From the NCBI GenBank assembly GCA_019096195.1, contig JAGTXK010000005.1, positions 310,001 through 374,000 on the forward strand: a DNA stretch of 64,000 nt, read 5' to 3'. Below, piece by piece: positions 46,351 through 58,750 of the stretch; position 1 is the stretch's first letter; every line of letters starts with the position of its first letter. The DNA comes from Boletus sp. NGJ (lineage: Eukaryota > Basidiomycota > Agaricomycetes > Boletales > Boletaceae). Below the pieces are notes generated by a model. The model did no database searches. It had not been told where the DNA came from and saw only the letters and a list, made by a program, of their open reading frames with translations. Position numbers and translations under genes: made by a program.

Positions 46351-47914
46351 CAGTGACCTCAAAAACTCTTTCCATACTAACCCTTATGGCAGTGTGCTTC
46401 ACGCATTGCCAGATACTGTGGGAATTTCGCTTAGCTTTGGTAGAGTTATAAATAGTACATACTCTTGGCTACAAAATCGTCCCCTAGGTCATGTAATTTG
46501 GTTTCTAGGCTATGGAGATATAGTCAATTCAAAACAGTAATACCATGGAAAGAGTTTTTGAGCTTTTGAATGAAAAAGGGTATTTGAACATTATCAGTAC
46601 TTGATATAGCCTCCTTTTGCTTTAAGCACTGTCTGAACCCTTCTAGGCATACTTTCAATCAACTTCTGACACTCCTCAACTAGTATCCTATCCCATTCCA
46701 CTAGAAAGGGTTTTCACACTGTGCAAGCCTTCTCTTGAGACAACCCCAGAGATGTTCAATAGGGTTTAGATTATGTGACTGTATAGGCCACACCATAGCC
46801 ATAGTATTGAATTCTTGCTCCTCTAGCCAATTCTTGACCAGCCTGCAGGTATACTTGGAATTATTGTCCTGCTGAAAGATAATGTCAGGAGGATTGAGAC
46901 CATAATACTCCAGGGTTTGTTGGAGTTCATCCTTCAAAATTTGAAGGTAGAGGTCTCCATCCATCCCACCATCAATCTTGGTAGCAAAACCAACTCCTCC
47001 CCCAGTCATATAGCCTCAGAACCTCCTTCAAACTTAAGGGTTCCCTGCATCAGCCTATCACTAAGGTCCTCACCTGCCCTTTTCCATGCCTGACCCTAGG
47101 TGATTGATTTTGGTCTCATCAGACCATACTACCTTCTTCTAGTACTCTATAGTCCAGTCCTTATGAGCATAGGCAAAATCCAAATGAGTTTTGCAATGCC
47201 TAGCAGAAAGAATAGGGTGTTTGGACTTGACTACAGCTTTCATACCAGCTTTCTTCAAGTGGAGGTGGACAGTACTGGCAGAGAGAGATTGGTTGATGAT
47301 GTTGGTAAGTGATCTGGTCACTTGGACAGCATTTTCAGCCTTTCCAGAGGTGATAAGATGTTGAGTATAACAAATATTGATAGAAGAAAGCTTGGAGGGA
47401 TGACCTCCAACAGCTTTAACAAGGCCAGAACACTCTTTGGAATGAAGTTTAGATATGGCAGGAGGGCTGACACCAGTTTGCTTGGCAATGGCTTTACCAG
47501 AATGGCCAGAATCAAGCAAAGAGAGGATGGTATTTTGTTGAGTAAGAGAAAGAGTTCTGACCATGATGGTGGTTGAGAATCAAGAAGTGTGGGAGCTTGT
47601 TTAAACTCAGACATACTATTTATATGTGTATCTTTGTTTGTACTAACAAACAATGGCAATTATACTACAATATAACTAAGATCCCACTTAGCAATTCAAA
47701 AGCTCAAAAATCATTTCCATGGTATTATTGTTTTGAATTGACTATATCTCCATAGCCTGTGATTTACATCACATGACCTAGGGGACGATTTTGTAGCCAA
47801 GAGTATGTACTATTTATAACTCCACCAAAGCTAAGCAAAATTCCCACAGTGTCTGGCAGTGCATGAAGTGCACTGCTGTAAGAGTTAGTATGGAAAGGGT
47901 TTTTGAGGTCATTG
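46351..47914 (-). mobile_element. Tc1/mariner element E, 1,564 bp, decayed relative of A and C
   Basis: The ends are CAGTGACCTCAAAAACTC and, inverted, CAATGACCTCAAAAACCC, between TA at 46349-46350 and 47915-47916. It keeps the subterminal CTAACCCTTA motif near the left end and GTTTGTTTGTACTAACAAAC near the right. It is clearly older than A and C. Confidence 0.9.
46601..47564 (-). pseudogene. Tc1 transposase of element E, broken
   Basis: The - strand ATG at 47564 opens MVRTLSLTQQNTILSLLDSG with the HTH region, reads 141 codons and stops. The core resumes at 47,009-46,701 with FQQDNNSKYT (the usual DNDPKH has changed) and LNPIEHLWGCLKRRL. Residues between the two parts, including the first catalytic Asp, are partly in another frame. 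The tail (CQKLIESMPRRVQTVLKAKG) is present near 46,620-46,680. Confidence 0.85.
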
Positions 47915-47916
47915 TA

Positions 47917-48424
47917 CTATAGATTACAAGTGGATGGCTACAGTATATTCATATTACATAAGGGCATAGATAAACTTGTGCTATAGTCACTCTTATATCA
48001 TAGTCCTGATCACTAGTACTGAGGTGAGATCCATACATTTTGTACCTACTACCTAGTACTCACTACCTATACTGTGGTATCTCTATAGGTATAATACATA
48101 GTGTCTCATATTGTCTCACAGTATTCTCATAGTACTTCCATAGTGGTCATAGTGATGCCATAGTATACATAGTGCTTTCATAGTGGCTTAGCAATCCTAA
48201 TGCTAATTCTAATCCTGATTCAATTTCAAGCCAATTCTAATTTCAAATTCAATCAAATATTAGTGGTGCTCAATCTGACTATTATGTGACTATTATTTGA
48301 CTCCGAATCTACTATGATTGGAATCTAGCATGTGTCTCTCTGGTAGGAAAGTAGCCATCTGAGTTGGAAAAATATACCTGCTCTTCATCTCTCACTTTGA
48401 TGCTCTGCAAGACTTCAGGCCCTA
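47917..48424. other. AT-rich spacer with degenerate CATAGTG repeats
   Basis: Around 48,125-48,195 the heptamer CATAGTG/CATAGTA recurs about six times, followed by a (CTAAT)-like stretch. No gene recognised. Confidence 0.45.
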
Positions 48425-49400
48425 ATGAATAACCCCATAGCCATGGCTGCCAGTGGCAGAGGAAATAAACAGGCTACATCCTTGAAGAGAGCCTTCATGC
48501 CAATTCTTTCCTCAGGTGTCAACATTGACACAGAGTGGTCTACTACCTCAGACTACTGGCCAGAAGAGACATCATGCAAGGGGCAGCCAGCCCCCAGCCA
48601 TACAACTGTCTGCACAAGAGCCCACTGTGTCATTGGCTACTCAGGCTGGATCTACAAAGAAGTCGATTACAACTATAACATAGGAAGGCAGCCGCACAGA
48701 CCAGCTTGTTGCCTGGATCACTTCTCATGCTGCAGATCATCATATTTTATTTCATGATTGCTCATCATCCACCTCTACTACTAGGCCATCACCAGGAGAC
48801 AAGCCATCTGGCAAGGACAAGAAGGATGTTGCAGCCATTATCACAAAACATATCTTTGACAACAATCCTGATCACACCACCTCATATGGGTCTGATTCTA
48901 CAAGATATGTGACCTCCATTTGACAGTGTAAGTCATTTATGATTTTACTTTGAAACTAAGGCTTATATTTGTATGATCCAGGCTCAAATCCAAATATTGT
49001 GAGCAGCACTCATGGTTCAAAAGTACCAGTAGTGGCATTATGCCTCAGAATGATGATGACATGGATAGCCCACCACAGAACCTTCTTGGTAAGCCCTTTC
49101 CCTCATCTTGCTAATATTGTCACTGGCACTCAATGCTATCTGGAAAGAAATCCCTTCTTTTGATAGTGAGCTCATATCTTCCAATCCAAATGTCAATTAT
49201 GCTTAGAGTTCTTCTCAGCATTGTCACACCCAAAGCCAGTGCTTTTACCACTGTACCCAAAGAAAGGATGCTGATGCCCAATATAACAAAGAAGAGGTCA
49301 TGGTGGAGGATGTTACAACATCATAACAATAGGACATGTGACCTGGTGAACTGAAGGCGATCTAAATTCCACCAAAACCTATTACTCTCCCTTTCTCAAA
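48425..49400 (+). pseudogene. Repeat-associated DNA-binding-like protein, N-terminal part, decayed
   Basis: Around 48,690-48,920 one frame reads LVAWITSHAADHHILFHDCS, PSGKDKKDVAAIITKHIFDN and SYGSDSTRYVTS. This matches the trihelix/SANT-like N-terminal module of an Agaricomycetes repeat-associated family. Frames shift and stop several times. The continuation is probably the coiled-coil segment at 50,510-51,110, with an LTR fragment between. Confidence 0.45.
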
Positions 49401-49679
49401 TAGGCAAGAGTTTGGGCAGCAGGCAAGTACTGTAACAGGCTTTTAGAGTCTTGGGTGACCACCAAGACCTAGTATGTGAGTGACAACAATGTCCAGCTTC
49501 CAACATACTCAGAGCAGCAACCATCAGCGACACATGCTCTGTGAGGCTTCTACAATCTGTCTACCTCTGTAGATATAGACACCTCTTATAACTCCCAGTC
49601 TGCTATAGGGGAGGATGGTCTTGTCTACAACCTAACAGGTGGCAAGGCAAAGGGCAAGGCTAGTGATTATGGCAATCAC

Positions 49680-50190
49680 TAGCAGGACAAGAAGCATGAC
49701 TTCCAGCTTTGACTTCTAGAAACAGAAGTCGGTGGGGAGGCAGATATGACCTTACACCAGATTGAATTGTGTAGATCAAGGTTAGGGTGACATAAAGGGC
49801 AAATGCCCATATAAATAGGCCTTCCTGATCTAGGGCAGGCTTTGTATTGTATATGGTAATAGTAAGTCACAGATTAGATATTACCATAAAGAGGATCAAA
49901 GGCATTAGTCAAATGAAGAGTTTGGAATACTGTGCTGTATGCAAGAGAACACAGCCAAGGAGGCAATGTCTGTGATCAATAGGGGTGATATGCATATCGA
50001 TGAAATGAGAAGGGGCTGTGTCACAGCCATGGTGGTGCATCACCTAGAAGGGGAGTTCCAGGTGAGGCGATGCTTGTGTGGGCATTGTAGAGGAATCCTG
50101 AGTCATAGGAGTTGAAGAGAAGATCGTCCCAGAGTCTGGGAGGGGGTGAAGGAAGGGAAAAAAATATACCCCCTTTCCATAACTGTAACA
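49680..50190 (-). mobile_element. LTR fragment of the 927/944-bp family, - strand
   Basis: On the - strand it begins TGTTACAGTTATGG at 50190 and follows the family through TTATATGGGC (about 49,810) to an inner segment shared only with the 8931-9475 copy. The 3' half is absent. Broken and CpG-poor. Confidence 0.75.
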
Positions 50191-51110
50191 GAGGATAAGG
50201 AGGAATATGCTCTTGCCATGCAGTCTATCAATGACCCGCTTTTCTATGATGATGATTCCAGCATAGATGTTGAGCTGATATTTGAGGAGCCCACTCTCCC
50301 CTGCTCCCAAGATAAGCATTTTTTTAAATTGCTCTCGTTCAGACTGACAAATATATAATTATAAAATATGGCAGTGGACCACTGCATCTGGTCCTTCTAG
50401 TACTTTGTTTTCATCAAGGAGCAAGACACCCTTATGAGAGGGGCACAGCACATTCACCAGCCCGAGGCAGACTCAGAGCCCATATTCATGTCCACCAAGT
50501 TCTATAGGATCAATGTCAACTGTGTGGACTAGTTTGTCAGACAGTGTCTTATCCTCCACCAAGCAGACAACTCCTTTCAGTTCCAAAAATTCATATGCTA
50601 CTAAACTCAAGGAGTTAGATAAGACAAGTAAGGTCTTAGAGGGGGCAACATCTTCGTGTGCATTGCAGCTCAACTATTCACTATGGAAACAAGAACTTGG
50701 GATCCAAAAGCAGGAGCTTAATGCTAAGTGGGCGAATGCTGACATAGAATTCTGTCATGAGCACGAGCTCAAATTGCTGGACCTCAAGTTAAAGGAGACC
50801 AAGGAGCATGCCATTGCCTGTCACATTGAGCTGTTGAAGAATAAGCAAATGGAATATGCATGTGTGATACAGCAAATGGGTATATCTGGCAACCAGTTCA
50901 TCACAGGTACTTTACACCAAGGTCGCTTTCTGCCCACCCATTACCTTGGGGATCCTAACCCTTCATATCAAGACCCCTCCCTTTTACATTTATCCATCCA
51001 TCAATCTCATGTTTCTCACTCAGGTTCTGCCACTGGTGCATCATCAATCTCCTTTTCCTTCCCACCATTTTTATCTTTTCCACTATCCTACTCTCAACTG
51101 CCAGCTTAAA
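50150..51110 (+). pseudogene. Repeat-associated protein, coiled-coil C-terminal part
   Basis: The 198-codon frame 50513-51109 holds a long charged helix (LWKQELGIQKQELNAKWANA, HELKLLDLKLKETKEH, CHIELLKNKQMEYA) and then a Ser/Pro-rich tail. A 70-codon frame just upstream (50146-50358) is acidic. This pattern is the usual C-terminal half of the family whose DNA-binding-like half lies at 48.4-49.4 kb. Whether the parts were one gene is inferred from order and strand only. Confidence 0.4.
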
Positions 51111-53381
51111 ATCTATTCCCAGGATGCTTTCTCTATTTATTTATTTTCTTTTGCAACTGCCTTTCCTCTATCTCAGGCATCAACATGTCATTCTATTGGC
51201 ACAAGTATTGTTCTCTTTTCACTGCTGGTGGCCCTGTAATATATATAGTACACTGGTGTGTTTCAATTTCACTTGGTTATTTATGATACAAGTTTATTCC
51301 TGTCCCCCATTTATGACATATGGCTCCCCAAGTGCCTTGAAAAGGCTATTCATCAACTCCATATGAAAGAGCTGACCTGGGAATCCAACAGGTACCTACA
51401 CCACCATGTTCTCATGCTCTCTAGCAAGCTCCTGAGCTTCTAGTTGCACTCAAGGAATTGATGATGACTGTTCAAGCATTCATTCGAAACAGATGATCAT
51501 ATTGTGCAAAATCAGACAACACTACATCCAATGTGCTACATATTTGATGTTTTGCACTATTCAGATATGGATCTAAAGCTCCCACAAAGACTAAAACTAA
51601 CCTTTCAGGGCTGTGAATGCATGTTCAACACAAACATGAACCTAAATGATCATGGTCAGAATCTCACCACAGTTACTAACTATGTTTGCATCTTTGAAAG
51701 ATGATGGTTATAGATTTTCTGTGGCCTCAACAATGGCATATTTTAGGTGGCCTTAAAAGGCACCACACACCAAGTCTTTGTGGGGTAAGCACTATCTGCC
51801 CAGATCCAATGACCTTTAGGAATTAGATCATCTGCTTCCTTGCAATCTATGCACCTTGGAATGCATATGCATCATGAATGCTTCCAGGGTGGCCCAAACT
51901 ATAATCAACAATCATCAAATTGTACACCATAACAACTGCCTATGATCATATCAATACAACAGCATCATAACATGACAAGATACATGTCAAACCTACTTGA
52001 CAATTGATCAAATAATGACCCTTTCTGTTAGTGAATGTGTCACCATAAAGTGCTGGCTTCTCAAATAAATTAAAGGTCATCCCATCAACAGCAGAAAACC
52101 CTGTTTCAAGCTGCACATGTTTTTGCCTTCATGAACATCTGTACCAATTCCACCTCCTCTGACTTAGCCTCAAGAACATATACAAATTTATTATGCTTGC
52201 TGAGTATTGCAAGCATCACACAATTTGTACAGTTCACCACTGACCCCACACTCACTCCAGCCCATTCCACTACATCCTCAGGTGTTACTGCATTTCCATA
52301 GTGACCAGCATGGTTTAGGAAAATAGCAAGTTGGATTGCAATAGGAAGCTGTGGGTTGTTGGATCTTGAATGAAAGATTGGATTGCCACTGATTTAATCC
52401 AGGATATAGTCAAAAACTTGTAATTCAACATAGACTTTCTTGCAAAACAAATGTGGCCAAAAATCTGCAAAATGCTCAAGCAGATATAGTTGTAAAGCAC
52501 ATAGCCAGTTGGACCCTCACTATGAGCACTATGTTACTGTCCAGTACTGGACAGCACTAGACAGTTAGTCCTGTTTTTACTACTGGCACATGTGAGACAC
52601 ACTTCTACTGCCGAGCATCCCTGGCACAGCCCATTCCTATTTGGACGATTAGGGATAGGAAGTAAAGAGTGTATTTAGGGCAGGATTTAATTCTGATGTT
52701 GGGAAAACCATGGAAGAGAGCCTAATTAAGGATGTTTACAGTCAAAATCACTGTGCTTGGTTAGGCTTACTAACTGGGAACCCTAGCCTAGGTGGTCAAA
52801 TGTACACCTGCACACCCACCCACTTATGTCATGTTCACACGTATGCGCAGGTTGGCCATTTTTACCCTCTCTGAAGCTCTGGCGGTTGCACTCACACACA
52901 GTGTTAACTAGCAATGCCCTCTGAGTCGAACAATGAATGACAAGCTCCCTGGCTCACCATGGCCAGGCCGTCTTACAGACAACCACATGAAAGCTACAGG
53001 ATCTCCAGAAATAGCTGTCAGATACTATAAGTATTGATATGTTGAAAGCAGACCCTACAAGCATGGTATGCACATCATTGTGATCGAGCGCACCACATGG
53101 TCTAATGTGTTCTATCTCCATTCAATACAGGCATCACAAGCAAAATCATATGATTATCTGATATGGCTGAGTTTCCTTGACAGCACATGAGAATTATTAG
53201 CTGCAGCTGGTTGCTTATGTCAGGAGGCTGTGAGCTCAGCATGCCTCCGCATATTGCAATCTCATAGTAGTTGCCAGTAGTCATACAACATTGCAATAAT
53301 ACAAGATATTGCCGTCTTGTAAATTGTGTGAAGGGCGAATGCGCCTGTGATTGTATTGTAACTATAGCCCTCTCAAGCCCA
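51111..53381. other. Repeat-derived region, no gene assigned
   Basis: Only short frames are present (+ 51504-51704, - 52315-52500, - 53102-53491). CpG rises modestly between about 52,780 and 53,300. This may be the downstream end of the Plavaka-like transposon whose coding part lies at 55.0-58.75 kb, with Tc1 element F inserted between. Confidence 0.35.
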
Positions 53382-53383
53382 TA

Positions 53384-54992
53384 CAGTGGCTCAAAAAACT
53401 GTCCGCATGTTTGGTCATTTTTCACTAAACGTGTTATTCCCCAATACCCCCTAACCCTTACCCTAACATATAGGTGTATGCAATAAAGCACTGGCCCTTG
53501 GCTTTCTATCCATCAAGGTTTTAAGACATATGAATAAGAATTGATGAACTGGCAGCCATTTCAAAACAATGACTCATTCGGACAGTTTTTTGACTCTAAG
53601 TTTTGATTACATATATTGGACCCTAGCATGCTGTAATATGATTACATACATTTGGTAAGGCTTCTATTATGTCACCATTATGTAACTGAGTGTCAGACAA
53701 CATATATAAACCCCATCATTCCATGTTTATTTTCCCACCATCACCATAAAACCCATTTCCATCTCTCAAAGAAACAATATCATCTCTCTCTCCTCTCATG
53801 GGCTTTCCTCTAGGAAAATCTCTGCCCAAACTGGCCTAGGGAAGTCTACAGTATGCCAAGTGCTTCAGGAACTCCAGCCAGAGAAGACTAGGCTTCTTGG
53901 TGGCTGTCCTTCCAAGCTTACCTCTACCAACAAAAGAGCTATTGTCCAGCAAATTATTACTAGCAAGGCCAGGAATGCTGTTCATGCTGCCCAATACATC
54001 AATACCATTATTGATACCCCTGTCTATCCTCAGACTGTTAGAAATACTCTCAAGGAAGCCTCCTTAAAGGCTGTGGTAAAGAAGAAAAAGCCACTGCTTT
54101 CTAGTGGTCACAAGAAAAGAAGATTAGCCTTTGCTCTCAAGTACCAGCATTGGACTGTGAAGGACTGGAAGAGAGTTATATGGTCAGATGAGACCAAGAT
54201 AAATAGGATTGGGTCAGATGGGCAAGAGTATGTGTGGAAAAAGAAAGGAGAGGGGCTAATTGCTAGAGAGATCCAAGGCACAGTCAAGTTTGGAGGAGGT
54301 TCACTGATGGTATGGGGCTGCATAGGGTGGAATGGAGTGGGGATTTTGAGTGAGGTGGAGGGGAGAATGGATGCTGAACAGTATGTGGCCATATTGGAGC
54401 AGGGGTTGCTGCAAAGCATGGAGGAATCTGGAATTCCAGAAGATGACATTATCTTTCAACAAGATAATGATCCCAAGCATACCTCTAAAAGAGCCCAAAG
54501 ATGGTTTGAAGAGCAAGGAATCAAGCTTCTGGACTGGCCTGCACAATCTCCAGACCTTAATCCCATTGAACATACTTGGAATCACCTCAAGATATGCCTC
54601 TCAGGTTATGAAAATGCTCCTACAGGTATTCATCAATTGTGGGAAAGAGTAGTGGAGCAGTGGGGAAAGATTGATGAGGAACAGTGTCAGAAATGGATAG
54701 AAAGTATGCCTAGAAGGATTGAAGCAGTTATCAAGGCCAAAGGAGCTCATACCAAGTACTAGATACCTAGATAAATTTAGAGTCAAAAAACTGTCCGAAT
54801 GAGTCATTGTTTTGAAATGGCTGCCAGTTCATCAATTCTTATTCATATGTCTTAAAACCTTGGTGGATAGAAAGCCAAGGGTCAGTGCTTTATTTCATAC
54901 ACCTATATGTTAGGGTAAGGGTTAGGGGTTATTGGGAGATAACGCGTTTAGTGAGAAATGACCAAACATGTGGACAGTTTTTTGAGCCACTG
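53384..54992 (+). mobile_element. Tc1/mariner element F, 1,609 bp, TA target site
   Basis: The ends are CAGTGGCTCAAAAAACTGTC on both sides (inverted), between TA at 53382-53383 and 54993-54994. The subterminal block CCCCTAACCCTTACCCTAAC lies about 70 bases from the left end, with its mirror at the right. Very close to element G. It lies just downstream of the Plavaka-like C-terminal coding region. Confidence 0.93.
53746..54762 (+). pseudogene. Tc1 transposase of element F, start codon changed to ATA
   Basis: The 338-codon frame of element G is open here from 53746, but its first codon is ATA instead of ATG; the next in-frame ATG would remove part of the HTH domain. The core is intact: IWSDETKINRIGSDG, FQQDNDPKHTSKRAQ and LNPIEHTW (DD34E), ending IEAVIKAKGAHTKY. 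Apart from the start, it looks capable of encoding enzyme. Confidence 0.9.
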
Positions 54993-54997
54993 TATAT

Positions 54998-57900
54998 CTT
55001 CATCCAGTTCCTCTCCTTCATCCACAACTCTCTCTCTTCATCTACCCCATCACCATTCCCAGTCTCAATATCCCCTTCTGATTCATCTCCCAAGTCCTCG
55101 GATTTGAGGTCATTGCCAATACCCTCATGATTCGAGTCATCCAATGGTAGATCACATCCCTTGCACTGCAAAAATGCATCCCACTCCCGGGTGATCTTGT
55201 GGCCAATCCCTCCCCCTCAGAAACACATGAACATATCCCTATCTACAAAACTAGTAGAGCCAAATTAGTATATGTATGTAGTGTGTGTAAAAATGAACAT
55301 ACATGTTCACATAGTAGAAACACCAGTCCTTGTTCAGTTCGATCGTCTCTGGTTCTTGTTGCATGAATGACAGTCCCAATAATTCCTCAGTGAGTCCCCA
55401 TCCAAATGCAGGGATGAGATGGACCCCATGGATGACAGAGTCTGGGTCTACGAAATCAAAAGCATCAGCTAGGGTTTCTTTGTTGAAGAACTGAAGCTGG
55501 GAATAATCGCTTGACATCCCATCCCAAGCAGAAGTTTTAGTTATGCTGGAACCAGCACACGAATAAGACATCCATTCATTTTGGCTTGGAATATGAAGAT
55601 GCAACGTCATTGTGATGTTGTACCACTGTATGGAAGACAAGACAGACACAGGCATACCAATATGAATGTGAGTGCACTCACCCTCTTGCAACAATAACAT
55701 AATGTCGCTATGAGAACAGGGGTTGATTGAATCTTGGTCCCTGCCACAAGTCGTAGGTCATGTAGTTGACTCGTAGATACGCATGTTCGTAGATCTTGTT
55801 GTCCAGGATAATGACACAGCGGCGATCCTCATCACTGAAATCATATTTGTTGCCATTGTAAATCAGGTCCCTGAAGACAACCTAATAAATGGTCCTTGAG
55901 GTGCAGAATAAAGTCCTGTGCAAGGGAGCAAGTTGGTCAGTTATGCAGTCAGTTGAAGGTCAAACACACATTGACAGCAGGGTCCTCTCCACACTTACTC
56001 AACCATTCTGTGAGGTCATAGCTCTGCCATGTAGATGTGGCAATATAATAATGGTCTGTGGGGGATGTACGGAGATGGGGGGGATGCTTTGGCTGAGAGG
56101 AGGCTTCCACAGCCAAAAGGGAAATCTCTTGCACTATTCACCTTTGTGACGAAAGCATTCTCTTGCTTCTTGATGAGCAAGGCTAATGTTCCATATATCC
56201 TTCTTCTTCCCTGAGCAAGGAAACTGACATTTTGCATGCTGGTGCTCAAGTTCACCCTAGACCATAGAATTAGTACTTGTTGCACAATACGACAGCAAGA
56301 ATATCATACTGTTTGAGTTGAATAACTATCTGTTGTCCCATACAGTTGAATTGTATCTGGATAGTCAGCCAAAGCATAGTACTTATAAGTTGAAAGATTA
56401 AGCCTTTTAATCTTTGGCATGAATGTTGTTGTGTTTTCACATCTCTTTGCATGCTGGGGGTCCTTGATGACAAGCACCACATGTCTTTCGAGCATGAGAA
56501 GCGGATTCTTGAGGCAATTCTGTAGTTTGATATGTAGAGTATGTTGTCTGCTGAAATTTCTGTACTGAATGACTAAGGTGAGTGGTTGTGATGTCAAAGA
56601 ATGAAAGTGTATCTTCCATATGCATTTGGAGCTTTGCCAAACCATGCCAGGTCACCAAGTTGAAGAGAAGGTCTAGGATGACCTCATCATCTGGAGAAGA
56701 TAGCAGTCCCTCGAAAATGGAAATTGTGCACTATCAGTGTATTTTCAGCCAATGAGAACAAGGTGTACAATTGCTTACCTGAAGTAGATCTTCAAAGTCC
56801 CTGGCTGCAAGCTGCTTCATTGCTGATGTGTTCTTGTGGAATCTTCAAATCATTCCCTGTCCAAACATTCCAACTTTTCGATACCTATTAACCTTGTTAT
56901 ATAGTAATTCTCAATAGACTGATGACTTATCTCCAATTTAGCTCTTGTACTGCATTCCCTCCATGGGCATACAAGATACGCATTAAATGTGTAAATATTG
57001 CCTTCCATACTCCAAGTTCAAACTCATGGAGTAGGTTGACGACAAATAAAAGGAAAAAATTAAAAAGAGCATCCTTGGTTGAGAGATGCTCAGAAAATGC
57101 ATTCTAGGAAGAGTGAAAGTAAGCAGTATTAAAATAATACTATCAAATTTCAAGTCATCACTTACTCAGATTAGAACCAAGGATTGTTATTCAAGTAGAT
57201 CACTGACATTCTTGCTCATCACCTTCTTATCATGCTTGAAGATCAGTTGCCATGCTTTGTCAATACATGCTTGGTATGCCTTGTTGTTTGTTCAGATTTC
57301 TACTCTGCGCATTACCATATCTGACGATTTCCCCATCTGGAAAGACATCTGCCTTCTTGATGAGACATCAGAGACAGGGACATTGCCCAAAAAATTTGGT
57401 ACATGATAGTAGGACCCTGTTTTGTGTATAGTTAGCTCACAAATAGACTGCGAGATTCAGAATACTATGTACTTTTCAGGGTAATCCACAGAATAGCTAA
57501 AAAAAAACAAGGAAAAGAAGCACTGGATGATACCATCAGTGCACTGAATCAATATACCGCCTTTGTGTGTGTCAACAAACTCCTCATCGAGGATTTGTCT
57601 CCAAATCGCATGCATGAGTTCACGTTTGAAGTGGGTATAGAGCTCATCTGTTGATGCCTCTCCATATATGTTGACATATATATCTTGAAAAGTCATCTGG
57701 TAACTAGATAATTTATCAGTAAGAAATGTTATGTTAAATGATGAACACTTACAGAGGGAATATATGCAATATAGTGACATGCCACTGCAGTTGGCTTCCT
57801 GCAGATGTACTTGGACTGGTTCCCAAAGAAAAGATAAACTGGCCAGAGTGATGCATCACCAAAATTGGCAAGCTGTGTCAGACCATATCATTAAAGAAGC

Positions 57901-58750
57901 AACAACTTGCTCATAGTTATCTGTTATCTTCAGGATCTCTAGGTAGGGAATTGATTTCTTTGTGCGCATCAAGCATTCGAGGGGAGATATATGCTTCTGA
58001 GTAAACATGGACTTTTCTTCCATCCATAGTGGTCCAGAACTGTTCAAAAGGGGTTATGTGAAATGTAGCAAAGACACTATCCACAAACATGGATTTCATA
58101 ATATCAGTGATTGACCTGTGAATGAAATTTTCAATGTGAAGGGAGAAAATGGTTGAATCTATTTCCAAGGCATACTTGACCCCCTCTTTTACAAGAGGGA
58201 AATCAAATGAGGAGCAGATCCAGCCATGTTGCGATCAGAAAGGATTTAACTCATCCTGTAGGTACCTTTTGATGAGACTACATTCATGGTCAAGTGAGAA
58301 TGGCAGTTCTCCAGATGGATTGAATGCAGGATCTTGTAAATATGTCCAGAGCCGATTAGTCTCCTCCTTAATCTTTGCTGTCCAGCCTGAAAAATGCCAG
58401 CAAGTAAGCAGCCCAATGGTAGGGCTACTAAAGGCTGAAAACAAGTTTTCACAAGTTATATCTGTGGGAGGGATGATGTTCATGAGGGAAGGGGAAGGAA
58501 GGGGACCTTGAACTAGTGTTGGAGCATCAATGAGGCCAGAATCTGAGCATGGCTCAAACATTGGATGATTTGGAAAGGTCTTCAAAAGCCCAGAGGAATT
58601 TGGTTCCGTCTGAAATTGGTTGGAAGGAGGAGGATCAATGGGCTGAGAAGGTTCAGCCAAAGGGAATGATGGAATGGGCATGGGTGGAGCATGGCGGAGA
58701 TCTGTCAGCTCATCAGATAGGTAGTCGTTGTATCATGCAGGAAGCCTAAT
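54998..58750 (-). pseudogene. Plavaka-like (CACTA-clade) transposase, decayed
   Basis: Read on the - strand, the order matches a large Agaricomycetes transposase family: a Pro-rich N-terminal part from about 58,681; HVYSEAYISPRMLDAHKEIN and LPRDPEDN near 58,000-57,920; LMIWSD near 57,870; DDFQDIY-like, YGEASTDELYTHFKREL and IQCTDGIIQ near 57,690-57,520 (catalytic-core region); SVDYPEKY; TWHGLAKLQMHMEDTLSF near 56,655; YALADYPDTIQLYGTTDSYS near 56,360; and the C-terminal block DPDSVIHGVHLIPAFGWG near 55,440 followed by an acidic tail ending near 55,000. Stops and frame changes occur throughout, some at intron-like sites. No element ends were identified. Confidence 0.65.

Noticed and set aside
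48100-48200. CATAGTG microsatellite as a functional array
   Set aside because: Few, degenerate units in decayed DNA with no partner elsewhere.
53384-54992. Real telomeric repeat tract at CCCTAACCCTTACCCTAAC
   Set aside because: Only a few degenerate units, placed symmetrically at transposon ends; part of the Tc1 element.
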